Source of the DNA: Atopsyche davidsoni
Lineage: Eukaryota; Arthropoda; Insecta; Trichoptera; Hydrobiosidae
Assembly (NCBI GenBank): GCA_022113835.1
Contig: JAILWY010000027.1
Coordinates: 12,650,501 to 12,714,500 of the forward strand
Direction: 5' to 3'
Length of the DNA stretch: 64,000 nt
Shown: positions 1 to 12,559 of the stretch, piece by piece
Numbering within the stretch: the first letter of the stretch is position 1
Layout of the letters: the number at the start of each line of letters is the position of its first letter
Notes under the pieces: generated by a model
Database searches by the model: none
Told to the model about the DNA's origin: nothing
What the model saw: only the letters and a program-made list of their open reading frames with translations
Made by a program: the position numbers and the translations under genes

Positions 1-3000
1 TGCATTTGATGCAGTGATGAGTTTTTTTTTGTGCTACAGTGCTTCTTCGAATCTCACCGGTGTCGTAAATATTTCGATGACTTGTCTCGTCGTTGTTGCG
101 TGAATCGATAATAAGCTCAAATAGCTGAAAAGTGTGGGTTTATTAAAAATGTTTAATGATAATCATTTGCTGGCTTTGAACTTTCAAAGAAGATTTGCCT
201 TGCCTTATGAGCAAACTAAAGTGCTTCGCTCTGGAATCATTTATCTTCAGTTTACTTTTTGTTCTGTCTAATCCCACTCTATACGCCACACTCTAAGAAC
301 AGGCTGAAGGCTTCAGGAAGTATCTATGATTTATTAATATAAAAATGAGGTTCTAGTTTATTTGTCTTTCCAACCAAAGATATCTAATTTTTTTTAAAAA
401 TGTGTTTTTTTTGACGATCTATAATCACATGAAATTTCGCTGATAACTCTATATTGAGAACATGTTATTTGATAAATAAAAAATCTGTTTTAAAAGAATA
501 CCTACTCTTACTTTTCTTATTTTTCTACTAAAATATCAAAAGTTGGTTTTATAGAAAAAAGAAAAACTCACAGAAAAAATTAACTAAAAAACTAATGTAC
601 ATATTTATTATCGGTCGATACAAGAATTTTCAATATAAACTTATAATATTGTTTTTTTGAAGTCTCAGTGTTCATCGTTTATTATTCTTTTTAAATATTT
701 AATTAATTTAAATTCTTTTAAAATTTATTAATTGCTTTTCTGGTTGTACGGATCTCACAATACTTGTATTTGTATGTTATTTTAATTATTTATCAATAAT
801 TAGAGAATCATCGATTCGGATAATTTTGTATATCTTCAGAGTTAAATATTTTTATACTTGGTTTTATTTTACAAACCCACTTGCATACCAAAATTGTCTT
901 GCCTTGATTATATTTTCAGTATTTTGATTCCGATCTTATTTCTCCGGAAATTCTTTTGGTCGTTTCCTCGATTCATTTTATGTTGATAAATATCAAGAGT
1001 ACAAAGCTTTTGTTTGAATGTTCGCAATGTTACGCCATTTAAATAAATACCACTTTTGTTATTCTAAACAACAAAACGCTACGCACATTTTTTCTTTTGT
1101 ATTAATTCTATGGCACTCAAAATATATATATTGTGTGTTTTTTGGCTACAATTTAATCTGAGAAAAGAAATAAAACTCAAGAAGAATTACGACATTAACT
1201 ATTATCAAGTTTTCTTTTTTGACTAAGAATGGCTGAAAATGCAATTAATTTTTTTTTTTTTTAATATATAAATAAATATAGTGTGTGTGTGTGTGTGTGT
1301 TTTAATACATATCAAAGTATTTTTTACTAGTAAAATGGTACCCTTAATTTCTTACAGCTTCAGTTAAAAATCATGGCAAACTGCTTGCAAAGTGTTTGGT
1401 TTCATTTATTTGAACAAAAAAATTACATTACATGAATATATTTATATATTTTTTAATGATATTCTCATAAGTATTTTGAAGCATTAAAATTAATATAATC
1501 AGTTTTATTTTATATGTATATATTTTTTAGTACTTGAGATGGTCCTTAGTAATCGCCTTGTACGATGAACTCTGCGTCGTTTTATCTGCCCATGCGTGGT
1601 CACCCAAATATATCTCGGCAGGCCCACTTAATCTGGGAAAATGTGGTCATTCGTGAACATGCTCAGGATATGCGCTGGCCCGAAAACTTCGTATGAAAGA
1701 TCTGTAGCGTGAAGTCGAAACTAAATTTAACCGCTTTCGGTAGAAACCCGACAACCCTTCTATGCACACTTGAACAATCTTCCATACTTCAGATATGCAA
1801 CGTACTCTTTTAAATCTTCAATTTACATAAAATCAACTAAACATCACAATTTCAGTCATAAACTATTAAAAAATATATTTAGTTAATTTAATATTACATC
1901 TTTCAAAATCATATAAAACACCACAGTTAAAAGTTTTGGAAAAAATGTACAAATTAAACAACGTGAAAAATATTTTTATTTTCTGAAACCATTTTCTAAA
2001 ATACACTGTGTTATTCATTCAAGAAGTGCAAACAATATTTATAAATTTAGTTTATTGCCAATTTAAATAACAGTACCTTGTTTTAAATTCACAAAGCACA
2101 CAGTTTTAAGGACAATATAATTCGGTTTCAAACTTACGATATTGCTCTGAAGTATTTTCCTTTCGTTTAAAATAACACTGTATTTTTATTTCAAATGAAA
2201 TCTTTATAAAATTTGGAGACACTATAAATGAAAACCCAACCTAACCAATGGCCAATTATATTACGTTAATTAACACAAAAGTAAATTTTGTTAATTAACA
2301 TCAAAGCAAACATATTTAAGTATTCAAAATTCTCACTAATTAAACGAAAATAAGATGGTTTATATTATTGTATTATTCGTAACTGTTTACAAAGCGCCAT
2401 CATTCTCATTTTCAGAATTTCAACCCTTATTATCTTTGGCTGTCTCTAAAACTGTTTACCACTACCTTTTTCCTCGTACAATGGTTTTCTAGTTGTTTTA
2501 TATATTTCAGACTTATTTTATTCATAATATTACATATATTTTCATATTCAAGTGTTGCTCAGACTCGTCAACCTGGAATGCCCTACAAAAGCGAAAGCAC
2601 AAACATTTAAAAATTGTCGTTACCTGCTAACGATTGAGTTACTCATACTTGTTTAAGAGCTTTGAGGTAAATGTACAAAATATATTTTGCAATAATACTA
2701 CCTATGTAATTATTTAATCACACCTGGGACTAAAAACACCTGCAATAAAGCTCTGTTCGTATAGTTTACTTAAATCCGTCTAATTATTTGCATACCAGCT
2801 TTAAAAGCTTTGCGTCTGAATTTCACGGGAACTTTCGATGTAAATTCCGGCAGGACGTTAACGGTACAAGCTCCCCAAGCTCGTGGGGTAGTATTTTGAA
2901 CACATCTGCAAGCGGGGGTGGAGGAGCTTTTGCTTGCTCGCCCCTCTGGGTCCGAGATTAATTCAAAACGATTTAGATTCATGGCGACTTTTTCAGGTTC

Positions 3001-3182
3001 ATAAGCACATTATCACGAATCTATGGAAAGCGTTTTATTTGAAACGTATTTTACAATTTGATAGACCAAGGTTTTTTTTTTTACACTAACGGTTATATTA
3101 ATATGGTATTTGTAAATCGTAAACCTGTTTTTGTACTCGGAGTTTAGAAACATTTTTAACATTGATTTAATTTTTTTTATAA
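1..3182. other. AT-rich non-coding stretch
   Basis: No coding exon can be supported here. The sequence is AT-rich with many homopolymer runs. Two GC-richer islands stand out, about 1545-1790 and 2770-2990. The second has a 70-codon minus-strand ORF with no recognisable domain and no support from splice signals, so I do not call it a gene. Confidence 0.6.
1281..1300. repeat. (GT)10 microsatellite
   Basis: Ten GT units, preceded at 1249-1262 by a run of T and short AT repeats. Confidence 0.95.
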
Positions 3183-3186
3183 TTAA

Positions 3187-3621
3187 CACACTTTAGGCGG
3201 GTACCAAATTGACTAAACTGATGTGCGTAGCGGGAAAAATTCGCGTAAAATTACGCGTGTGAAATCTAGTCTATACACTCTTTGATTTGCAAGTACTCAG
3301 ATAAATCGTTTCCTATAAAAAGTTGAACCACTTCATACACGCTTTGCGGATTATTTGGCATCACAACAACACCACTTTGTCCTAAAAATTGTTCAATAAT
3401 TGAAGGATTATCATTCTCTGACCACTTCACTTCTTCCATTGTCACTTTGCTCAGAATCACTGGACAGTATTGGTAGAAGTAACGTTGACGAGTCCTAAAC
3501 AAACATTACGAGCTGTAAATCAAAAGAATAAAATGTCCTTCTGAAAACGTATTAATATGCGCCCCGCCTTCAGGCAGTAGTCCGCGGAACGGGTACTAGT
3601 ACCTGCCCCGCCTTAAGTGTG
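3187..3621 (-). mobile_element. Internally deleted piggyBac-like element
   Basis: Both ends are flanked by TTAA (3183-3186 and 3622-3625), the target site of piggyBac transposons. The terminal inverted repeats read CACACTTTAGGCGGG on the left and CACACTTAAGGCGGG on the right (reverse complement), one mismatch in 15. A second GGCGGGG-type repeat lies just inside the right end (3560-3572). The element is about 435 bp, far below the usual 2-3 kb of an autonomous copy, and keeps only a short transposase piece. It is non-autonomous and inactive. Confidence 0.8.
3266..3502 (-). pseudogene. piggyBac transposase fragment (N-terminal region)
   Basis: A 78-codon open stretch inside the piggyBac element. 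The segment around FLGQSGV and the following VYEVVQLFIGNDLSEYL resemble the region of piggyBac (DDE_Tnp_1_7) transposases just before the catalytic core, where a phenylalanine-glycine motif is followed by a FELFF..EL-type helix. The catalytic aspartates are absent because the rest of the gene is deleted. Family placement comes mainly from the TTAA-flanked ends; the protein match alone is modest. Confidence 0.55.
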
Positions 3622-3625
3622 TTAA

Positions 3626-6600
3626 TATCCGTACAAGAATTAAACCATCGTGATCAAATAATAAGAGTAAATGAATATTTCATGTTTGCTTGTTGTTTAT
3701 CGATTATAAATTATTTAAACAAAACTAAAATCCAAACTAGAACCCATGTCAGTTTGCCTTTTAGTTTTATGAGCATTGAATAATCATTATTTATTTTAAG
3801 CATTAATAAAATATGTAATAAAATTAATGTCCTTTGAAATAATCTTTTCGGTCTCCTTCTAGTTACCCCCGGGTAACGTACATTATAACCCTCACGGCTA
3901 GCGTAAGGCAGTTTGGTTTATCTTAAGGCTGTGGCGCCGGGTAAAATTTTTGTTAAGTCGGCCATTACTCATCCTCGTGAGATATGGCGGGGTGGAAATC
4001 AGCGAATGGTTTCTGAGGGAATGGTTTGAAGATATTTGCCGTAACTCCTTTTCAAAATTGAAAAATTTATACAACCTCTCACATTTGAAGTATTATTTTT
4101 TAAACAATTGCTTGCCTCTTTTGTTCGTTTGCTTAATAAACGAGCTATTTTTTATATTTTTTGTACAATATCACAAAGTAAACAAATCTGCATTTTTTGC
4201 TTTTGTCTTTCAGGGGTTTCATTTTATCGTCTGATGAAAGCCTTGAAGTGACCCTCAAAAACTGACCATAATTTCCTGGTCTTTTGGATATACTTTTAAT
4301 AAAATATGAAGTAGTAAAATTTCCACAGTCTATAAGTAACATTTAGTTTTTCTTTAATTTATTGCATAACGTTGCCTTTGAGCCAAATTTCACTCAAATG
4401 CAGGTGAAAATACAGAAAAAAAGTCCCTGCAAATGGTACTAGCACGAAGATCAACAGGAAAGACTGAAAACGTCAAGCACCTCATTATCCAAAAAACCAA
4501 ATATTCTCATAAAAAGGCCTTTGATGGGTCCATTTTCGAGATTTTTGTTAATATTAGAAAATATTTTGCGAAAAGTCTACTGTAATTAGAATAGAATATT
4601 GAATAAATTATACATTATATTTTTCATTATTTCATTTACGTCCTTTTTCAAGGTCAAATAAAATCTTGAAGATGTTGAAAAATTGGATAAAATGACGACT
4701 TTTCAAAACCAAACCAAAGGGTTCTAGATCTCCAAATGCCTAAACTATTTATGCTGTTATGCCTATTTATCATATTAAAAATAAATTTATATTAAATTAA
4801 AAAAAAATCTATAGAAGAAGGAATGTATCTGGCGTTTGGCATTTACATTTTTTCTATTGGAGCAGAAGATTTTTCACAAAAATATTTTCTAAAATATCAT
4901 AAAAAACTTAAAAACAGACTTATCAAAGTCCCCATAACAACGTCTGTCAAAAGTTACGAACATACCAAAATGAATAATAAATCTAATTAGATGTCCAAAA
5001 TTTAGGGGACGTTCGTGGTTTCGGCGTAGATGTCACGAGATTATTCGTGTACGCGGAGAATTTCTTATTGTTTTCCGATTTCTCAAAGAGTAAATTAACT
5101 TCGCAGGCTATACACAGAGGGGAGATATCCCCGCCAGTCCGGTGCGTACTCCGATACGGCATTGGCGTAAACCCCAGGCCAATTGTTATACCAACAGCGA
5201 GCTGGCATTGTGCTAAGCCGCGTACACAAATTTCACTCCCACGAAACAACTTTCCCGGGGAAGAGCCAAACCTTTGATCTACGGTACCCTACCAAACTAA
5301 TTTACTCATCTCTGTAAACTAAGTATTAGTGAAAACAATTAAATCAAAGTTATTTTTAAATTTTATAACACTGATAACATGTTGTGTTAACATTGAATTC
5401 TTATTCTTCTTCTGTCTCGTAGTAGGAGGTTGGTGACCATTTTCTCGAACATATCCACGTGAACTTCCTTCTTCCAGTGCCCTTTTTTATTTAGATTTTT
5501 CTTTGGAAAATCAGCTGGAGGATGCCATACTTATTGTAACGAAAAATGTGACCAAAATGGGACACTTTTCGCTTCTTTACCGACGTCAAATGTTCACATT
5601 GAATACAAACAGTCAATTCCCAAAGTTATTTGTTGTTTAAGTATTACAACCAAACTGTGGCTGATTATTCTTTACTACTGTAATTCATTGCATTGGATGG
5701 TAAACAACCAGTTTTATTTATTTTTATAAATTACTTTATAAATTAATATCACAAAGTGTTAAACTATAAAATACACCATATTGTCCATTTCTTTAAAAGT
5801 TCTTTTATATGGCACTATAATGTTGAATTGCTTCAGTGCTGATACAGCTTTTTTATAATTGTGTCCTCTGAATCAGATCCCAGAGGCGTAGTGCCTTTAG
5901 GAGTCTATCAGTTTTATTATAATAAACTTATGTAGTTTAATAATATAGCAGGGTACTAAACTATAAAATACAGCAGTTATTTGCCCATTTTTTTTTTAAG
6001 TTTTACTGATTCAAACGGCACTGAAACAATGCCGCTGTTCGGCTTGAATAAAGATTAGTATTCTTACCAGTGCGTCCGCGGCTCCCGATGCGGCAGATGT
6101 CTGTCAACCTCTGTGAATCCTCAAAGACTTCGAGGAGGATGTTTATATATCGGTAGAGGAACCAAACACCCCCAATACCCGAGTAAATCATCCCCAGATA
6201 GGGCACGCGCGACCCCGTGCGTGCCTTCAGCTCAGATTTCAGGACTTTGCGATTTTACGTGATTTTGTTGTTTTTTTTTTTTTTTGCTGTAAACCAGTCA
6301 CAAGATTTGTGATTAAAAAAATATGTTACTGTGTAAACAACTTCTTATTGTTTTTCTTATTAACTTTCCGAATTTTTATAATTTATTTGCACCTATTTAC
6401 AGGTGTTTTTTTGGTCGTAGCATATACCTGCGACAGCTTTATCAAAACCCATTTTTTTTGTAAATTTCATCTACATATATTTATGACTCAACTATTGGTT
6501 CTGTATATTTATGTAAGAAATCGCTCTATCGATCAGCAATATACGAATATTTCCAAGATTCATCAAAAATCCGATCTCATTTTATCTCTTGCGTAACAAA

Positions 6601-7970
6601 AAATGAGTACTTAAATGTGAGTGGTTTCTGAAATATCCTGTAGAGGATCTGAATGCCAATTTTCAACAATATTACTTTGACAGACGAGTGCTCATTTCCG
6701 CGTATTAGACCAATAAAAAGATGATAAAAAATAATTGAGCGGATATAAAAAATATCGCAACAAAAAAAGCTCAGTGTATTTTTATTTTTTTCATTCAAGC
6801 TATCGTACCAACTCCGGGCTATCTTTTCGGATGTTGGAATTAAAAAACCGGAATTAATATAATAAATTTACATGCAAATCTCTTTGTGTGAAAGATTATT
6901 TATTCGTCCATGGACTGCAGAGAGAATTTTTTATTTTTATTATTTATGGCTGGTGAATTTAAGATAAACTTTGATTTAGTTGAATTATCCTTTAAAAAAT
7001 GGAATTTCTCCTGGAATTGTACTTCAGATCGCCAAGTCTCTTAGCGTCTGTTGTTTTTCTTTTAATGCAAACTGAAACTTAAAGCCTTTTATATATTCAA
7101 CCCTAATGATTTACACTCTACTTTGTGACGTTTTCCAATACCACAAGTTTATCTAGATTGTTGAATATGATTTTGTTACGTATTCAAATTATACGTATTT
7201 TTGTGAACAGTATCTTATAACAATATATTAGTCCATAAGCAATACTGAAATAATAAATATATGATTCTGTTTATACACAATTGTTATTTCTGGTTATTTA
7301 TACTATTGGTAATATCATTATTTATTTTTTCTAAATGCTGGTATTCTTCATAAATGATTTGAGTTAAAAAAACATCTCAGTGAACGTTCAAAATTGTGTG
7401 TTTTTTTTTTAAATTTGAGACAAATTATATTACTCTTTACTTTGACATATTTTTAAATGAAATATGTCTGTACTTAAGCATGATTTTTACCGTAGCTGAT
7501 TTATGAGTGCTTTAGTTTTTTTTATAGACTAAAACCTATCTAGAGTACCTCTATAATTGTTTGTTCTAATCTAGATATTACTGATATACAAAGATATAAA
7601 ACTGTCTGCTTTAGGCGAGATTTTAAATACTTTTTTTGACTGATTATGAATTGAGTTTTAAAGGTATACATAAATTTGTCTATTATGCGCAATATTTCTC
7701 GTGGATATTTCACTGTCGATTGCCAATAATAGTTTAGTTCAGGTCAGTTGAATCAGTCGCTCTGTGCATTTCACTTTTCACTCGGATAATTTACTAGCCA
7801 GCCGAATATCTAATGACCTGCCGGATAACTAATGACCCGCCGGATAAATATTTAATTGGTGGACGTCTACTGCCACTGGAATAAATCATTAATATTTCAT
7901 TGAGTTTTAAATTTAAAATATTTTATTTATATTTTCTATAAAATTGAACGTCCTACATTAATTACTACAG
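3626..7970. other. AT-rich non-coding stretch with three GC islands
   Basis: No supportable gene. GC-richer islands lie at about 3840-4000, 4985-5290 and 6010-6235. The island at 4985-5290 is open on both strands (88 codons minus, 76 codons plus), which reflects base composition rather than a gene. Runs of T are common. Confidence 0.55.
5404..5480 (+). repeat. Diverged fragment of CTTCTTC...GGAGGTTGG repeat
   Basis: Starts with a CTTCTTCT tract followed by TAGGAGGTTGGTGACCATTT, the same order of words as the head of the repeat family found six times between 25.7 and 33.9 kb. The similarity fades after about 75 bp. Confidence 0.45.
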
Positions 7971-8131
7971 TATGTCAATTTTTTGGATTGAACGTCAATC
8001 AAGTGCGTATTTATTACCCATTACGGGTTTATTATATTATTACTAATATGATTAGGCACATTAGTTCACACATAGAAGATGATTAAATAAATTCTTCTGT
8101 GTGAACTAATGTGCCTAATCATATTAGTAAT
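7971..8131. mobile_element. Foldback tRNA-cored repeat, copy A (core lost)
   Basis: About 60 bp of one-sided head comes first. It contains the mini-hairpin GATTGA-ACG-TCAATC and the hairpin ACCC-ATTAC-GGGT. Inverted arms follow: left from 8036, right 8091-8134. They match perfectly over about 38 bp, then differ by a 2-bp indel. Head and arms are shared with the copies at 12290 and 17983. The loop is only a few bases and no tRNA-like core remains. Flanking direct repeats AATTACTACAG (7960-7970) and AATTACTGCAG (8132-8142) look like an 11-bp target-site duplication with one mismatch. Confidence 0.75.
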
Positions 8132-8404
8132 AATTACTGCAGATCTAAAATAACCTAAAGTGGTATATATGAACCTATTCGATTTATTTTACTGAATATT
8201 TTCATCAAATAATAAAATTAAAAACCCGCTGTACTAGCAAGCAACTCTCGACAATAAAATCACACAATACATAATAGTAATAAAAACCGACTCAGAACGT
8301 GATTTATTTTACTATTATCTTATTAGAAATAAATAAATTTGAAAATAGGCTTTTTGTGCGGTAATTTTGATATTTTAATCTGAAAGGTTATTAAATGTTT
8401 ATTT

Positions 8405-8467
8405 TTTGTGGGATTCGAACCCACAATCCACACAAATCACGATGATATTTTTCTGAGAGTTTCTTCA
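8405..8467 (-). mobile_element. Fragment of foldback tRNA-cored repeat, copy D
   Basis: Read on the minus strand, this is an arm of the type seen in the 18-kb copy (AAGAAACTCTCAG, then an AAAAATATCATC tract). Next comes GATTTGT, a perfect partner of the 3' acceptor strand ACAAATC in the fuller copy, and then a T-arm, GTGGGTTCGAATCCCAC, which contains a consensus pol III B box. D arm, anticodon arm and the second arm are missing. It shows that the tRNA-like core belongs to the family and is not a chance insertion in one copy. Confidence 0.65.
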
Positions 8468-9082
8468 ATCAATTTTCAATATTTGAAAAAATGTACTTAA
8501 TCATTATCAATAAATAAAACTTGTATAGGCAAAATTGTATTTCCTGTGAGACGGTCTTCACAAAAAATAAAGAATAATTATTGGTTGCCGTACGTGAAGA
8601 CAGCAGTCATTGCTACAAGTAATTTGGTAGACACACCTGCATTAATTATTCAAAGGCTGTTAGATTTCAAACATGCACATAAAATTCGTTGCCATAAATA
8701 ATTCAAGGCTTTTCCCAGTAGATTCCGTTGCATCATTCGCATAGTTGAAAATGCAGTCAGTTTGTAAAGCGAATATTTAACGACAAACCTCGCTGCGAGC
8801 CCAGCCGAGGGCACTTCGGCTAGGCTCGGGCCAGCTCGGCCCAGCTCGGCTCCCGAAGGCTTCGTATTTCAGCGCAGTGAATATTTAAAAGGAGCACTGC
8901 AGGATAAAAGTCCAGGTGAAACCATCGCCTACGGCATATTTAAAAAGATTGAAAATCGTTATATTATTTTCAGCTAAACTGAAATGAGAATATTTTTCAG
9001 CCAAAAAAAATACATGACATTGAAAATAGATCTCCTCGTACTTGAAAATACTCTAATGCGTCATATACATATAAATAATTTA

Positions 9083-9591
9083 GAGTAAAATACTTGAGTG
9101 ATTTTCCACATGTTCGTTTTTATTTGTGACCGGTTTCGACCACCTTTCACGTTGGCATTAGCAAACAGAGTGAGATTTTATATAATAATAAGCAATTAGG
9201 TAAACAATTGTTAGAGGAAGAGGTTGTTGGAAAGAGAGAGAGTGATTGTCAGGTGGTAAGGCGTAAGTTTTTATATTAATGGGGTAATTATCTAAAGTAG
9301 TGGCTTTGGGGTGTAGCGGCAGTTATCCTGTGTTGGGGTTTGTCCTGTAGTGTGTTTATCTGTAAATAATAGGTTTTTGCACAGTAAATGTTTTTTTAAA
9401 GATGTGATTTAGCAATAGGGAATAATAGTGAAGACTTATTGAAAATAACTTGGTCATTAAGCAGGTGCTCCGGTGTGTTATCTTTTATGCGATTGATCTC
9501 TAAGATCTCTTGGCGATCGAGTTTTGTGCCTTGTTAATATGCAAAATTTTGAGTCTTTCCAACAACCTCTCCTCAATAAAGTATTTTACTC
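9083..9591. repeat. Possible relic element with nested inverted repeats
   Basis: Outer inverted repeat GAGTAAAATACTT (9083-9095 and 9579-9591) and inner inverted repeat AGAGGTTGTTGGAAAGA (9219-9235 and 9554-9570) are nested in the correct order, as expected for ends of one element of about 510 bp. Near the left end is TGACCGGTTTCGACCACC, a word of the type seen in ends of several insect retroelements. The family is unknown to me and no ORF is present. Confidence 0.4.
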
Positions 9592-9592
9592 A

Positions 9593-9640
9593 AAAATATT
9601 AAAATGGAATTTCACCAAGTACTCTCTGTCAAAAATATTG
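9593..9640 (-). repeat. Short dispersed motif, copy 1 of 3
   Basis: On the minus strand it reads TTTTTGACAGAGAGTACTTG and then a GTGAAATTCCATT block. It recurs in the plus orientation at 10998-11045 and, more diverged, at 14475-14513. All three are about 40-48 bp and lie in AT-rich surroundings. Confidence 0.5.
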
Positions 9641-10761
9641 AATTTCATATAAATATTACCTGTTATGCTTGACTTGCAATTAAGAAATCGTGGGTACAGA
9701 ACCCGCTTTGACAAGTGAGTATAAATCTAATGTATTGTCCTCACGTCTGTTTAAGACTATTCAAGACAATTAAAACTATTGATATTAATAAAATTTTAAA
9801 TTATTATAATGTTTTATGAACGAAAAATTTATTGTTAGCTTTAAAAAAAACAAGCGACTAAGATTGACTTTATTACATTTCTTTTTTTTTACATTAACCA
9901 TGTGTAATGACTTCAAATTATTAACACATGGTTAAAAAAATCTACAATCATGGTAAAATTTTTAATAAAGTATAAAATAGTGTCTTAAAGTAATTTGTGC
10001 TCACACAGCGTAATAATCGACTTATCAAAAGCGATAAAAATACTAAAAAAGAGAACATTGAAAAAAAGCGTTGGCAGCAAAAAGCTTTGTCGTTTTTATA
10101 AAAAAAGAGTTAAGAAAAAAGAAGTATATTATTTTCTGTTAATATAAAACACAATTCACTGTCGTGTTTGATTTAATTTGTTTTCTTGCGTTGTCTAGAC
10201 CAATAAAAAGCAAAAATAATACGTTTATAAAATTAAGATAGTTTTATGATCGCAAAACGATGTAAGTCAAAATCCTTTCTGAAAATTGAAAAAACCAATA
10301 AAGTTGTAAAACTCTCTGAGAAATTGCCTGCGAGCTAAGTGAAATAAATCGAGGTGTTTGTGCCAATTCTTCCCACTGTGCACGAATCAATGAAATATAA
10401 AAATATAAAATAGCCCCTACGCGGAGTGGTCTGAAGGGCTGTTTTCGCATTTGCTATCTTTCATGCAGGATTGTAATACACAAAAAGTCGCCGCAAGACA
10501 AATAGTGCCATAAAACTACAAGTCACCGGAGGAGGTAAGATAGATCTCTGTGGGGTGACATCCCTCCGTGACAGGTACTACTGCGAGTTGGGAGAGTCCC
10601 GTCAGGAACATGGGACACTTTCAAACAATATCATTATTTATTCAGGCCGTTATTAGAATATCCTAGAAGTGTTGTGTCAGAAAGTGTGAAAAAATTGCCA
10701 ACAATGTAACCGAAGTGTAACTTTCCAAGGTACGTATATACACAAAAAAATATATCTAGAT

Positions 10762-11299
10762 CATGGTTTCCTAAAATATTTTGTCCCGTCGACCCCTTGT
10801 CGATTTTTTCTGTTTTTCGTCGACCCCCTGCCTTGCTAATATCGATTTTTTACATATTTTTGACATCTTATATAGAACAACTCACTTTCATAGGGTTAAT
10901 TGTACAGTGGGTTTAAAAATGAAAAAGTTAAAATACATGTTAAGTTAATATTAATTAAAAACTCACTAAATGCAAATATAGTAATATTCAGAAAATCAAT
11001 ATTTTTGACAGAGAATACTTGGTGGAATTCCATTATAATATCTTAAATAGAATAAAATACATTAATTTAATACATACAAAATACTTCTACGCTTCAGGGC
11101 TGCGATTCGTCACAAAGTGGATAGGTACAATCTGTGTTCGGTGCATTTTGACATTTACGAAATGTCTAAATTTTGGTGATGACCTGCTTAAATGGGATCC
11201 ACTCTCGTAGACCCCCATTTACAGTTCATGGACCCCCAATTTTATTTATCGCTGAAACCGACCACTGGGGGTCAATATTGACCACTTTGGGAACCTCTG
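10762..11299. mobile_element. Diverged hAT-like element remnant
   Basis: The right end, read inward on the minus strand, is CAGAGGTTCCCAAAGTGGTC, a typical hAT terminal sequence. The left end CATGGTTTCCTAAAATATT matches it imperfectly. Subterminal GTCGACCCC words occur inside the left end, and GGGGGTC words inside the right end mirror them. An 8-bp target duplication is not clear (ATCTAGAT against ATTTATTA). No transposase ORF remains. A copy of the short dispersed motif sits inside at 10998-11045. Confidence 0.5.
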
Positions 11300-12276
11300 A
11301 TTTATTATAGATCAACTGTTATCTTTCATTATTCAGCCTTATGTTTTTCTGTCTATGAAAATAAAACTACTTTCCATAGGAGTCGAACGTTTAAAATATT
11401 AATGATTTTTTCAACCGAGCAAAATGTTTTCCTTCGAAATGCTCGGCACTGTGTTTTATTGATCTTCTTGAGAAGAAAAATTTCTCACCTTAGTTTTGGC
11501 GTGAAAAATAAGTTTTCCGCCGAAAGTTTACCCGAATCCCTGGGAAAGCTGTCGACCATCTCAATCCTCATAAAGTTTGCACTCCTACGCCTAACTGCAC
11601 CCAACAGAATTGCAGCCTCGCCAAAATCTATTGAACTTTAAAAAGCTTACGCTACAGCTAGCATCGAAAACGCGAACGTCATATTTGTTGATTTTTTTAG
11701 TAGTATCAGAATCAATCACGAAACTTTCAACCGGAAGTCTGTTGTTTTTTACCAGCGCAGCTTTTTTATCAGGCAGAAAAGCTTGCACTGTTTTTAAATG
11801 AATGGAAAATGGGTTTCAGTTTTGTTTTTGCAGCAGGTTTTTTGTGTTAAGCTTTAACTGTAGCGCACGTATTCTGACTCGACGCTTTTTGACTCTACAC
11901 TACTCTAACGTAATGTAAAACGAAATAACAAAAAATCAGATGTTTGCTTTGTTAACTTGACTTTTTCTTGTTATTGCGTGCATTGTGTCAATTTTTTCAA
12001 ACATTATTTCAATCAGCCAATACGAAAAGCCAATTGGATATTATTTTTACTCATGAGCGCTTTCGTCGTTCAAAGGCTTTATAAAAGACGGAAACGCTCA
12101 CAAATATCTTGTACTGTAATTTCCGAACCCATATTAAAAATCATTCATATTTGTTAATTAAATATGAAGTTGAACAAGTTTATCTAATTTGTCGTGGATA
12201 AATATATATTTTAAGTCATACTTGAAATTTATGTAATACTTACTAAATATAACAATCAATGATTTTTAGTAACAAG
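11300..12276. other. Non-coding stretch with a GC island
   Basis: An island at about 11400-11760 has overlapping open frames on both strands with no recognisable protein. Nothing else is supportable. Confidence 0.5.
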
Positions 12277-12289
12277 TGAAAATTATGTA

Positions 12290-12544
12290 TGTCTATTTTT
12301 TGGATTGAACGTCAATCAGATGCGTATTTATTACCCATTACGGGTTTATTATATTATTACTAATATGATTAGGCACATTAGTTCACACATAGAAGATGAT
12401 TTAAGATATTCTCAGAAAAATATCATCGTGATTTGTGTGGGATCGTGATTTGTGGGGATCCCACACAAATCACGATGATATTTTTCTGAGAATATCTTAA
12501 ATCATCTTCTATGTGTGAACTAATGTGCCTAATCATATTAGTAA
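12290..12544. mobile_element. Foldback tRNA-cored repeat, copy B (perfect snapback)
   Basis: The one-sided head of about 65 bp is followed by an exact 89-bp inverted repeat: left arm 12356-12444, right arm 12457-12545, no mismatch, 12-nt loop 12445-12456. The inner ends of the arms are T-arm and acceptor sequence (ATCCCACACAAATCAC on the right and its complement on the left), so this copy kept one half of the tRNA-like core twice, in inverted form. The 13-bp direct repeat TGAAAATTATGTA flanks it exactly (12277-12289 and 12545-12557). Such duplications are typical of LINE-assisted insertion. Confidence 0.85.
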
Positions 12545-12559
12545 TGAAAATTATGTAAC

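Larger units (their letters stand above)
8470..10761. other. AT-rich non-coding stretch
   Basis: No gene. A GC-rich patch at about 8770-8885 contains two tandem CCAGCTCGGC-type words and a small AGCCGA/TCGGCT hairpin. Another GC-richer patch lies at about 10300-10620. The segment 9083-9640 is described separately as a possible repeat. Confidence 0.5.

Noticed and set aside
4983..5277. Overlapping ORFs on both strands in a GC island
   Set aside because: Open on both strands over the same bases, which points to low stop density and not to coding.
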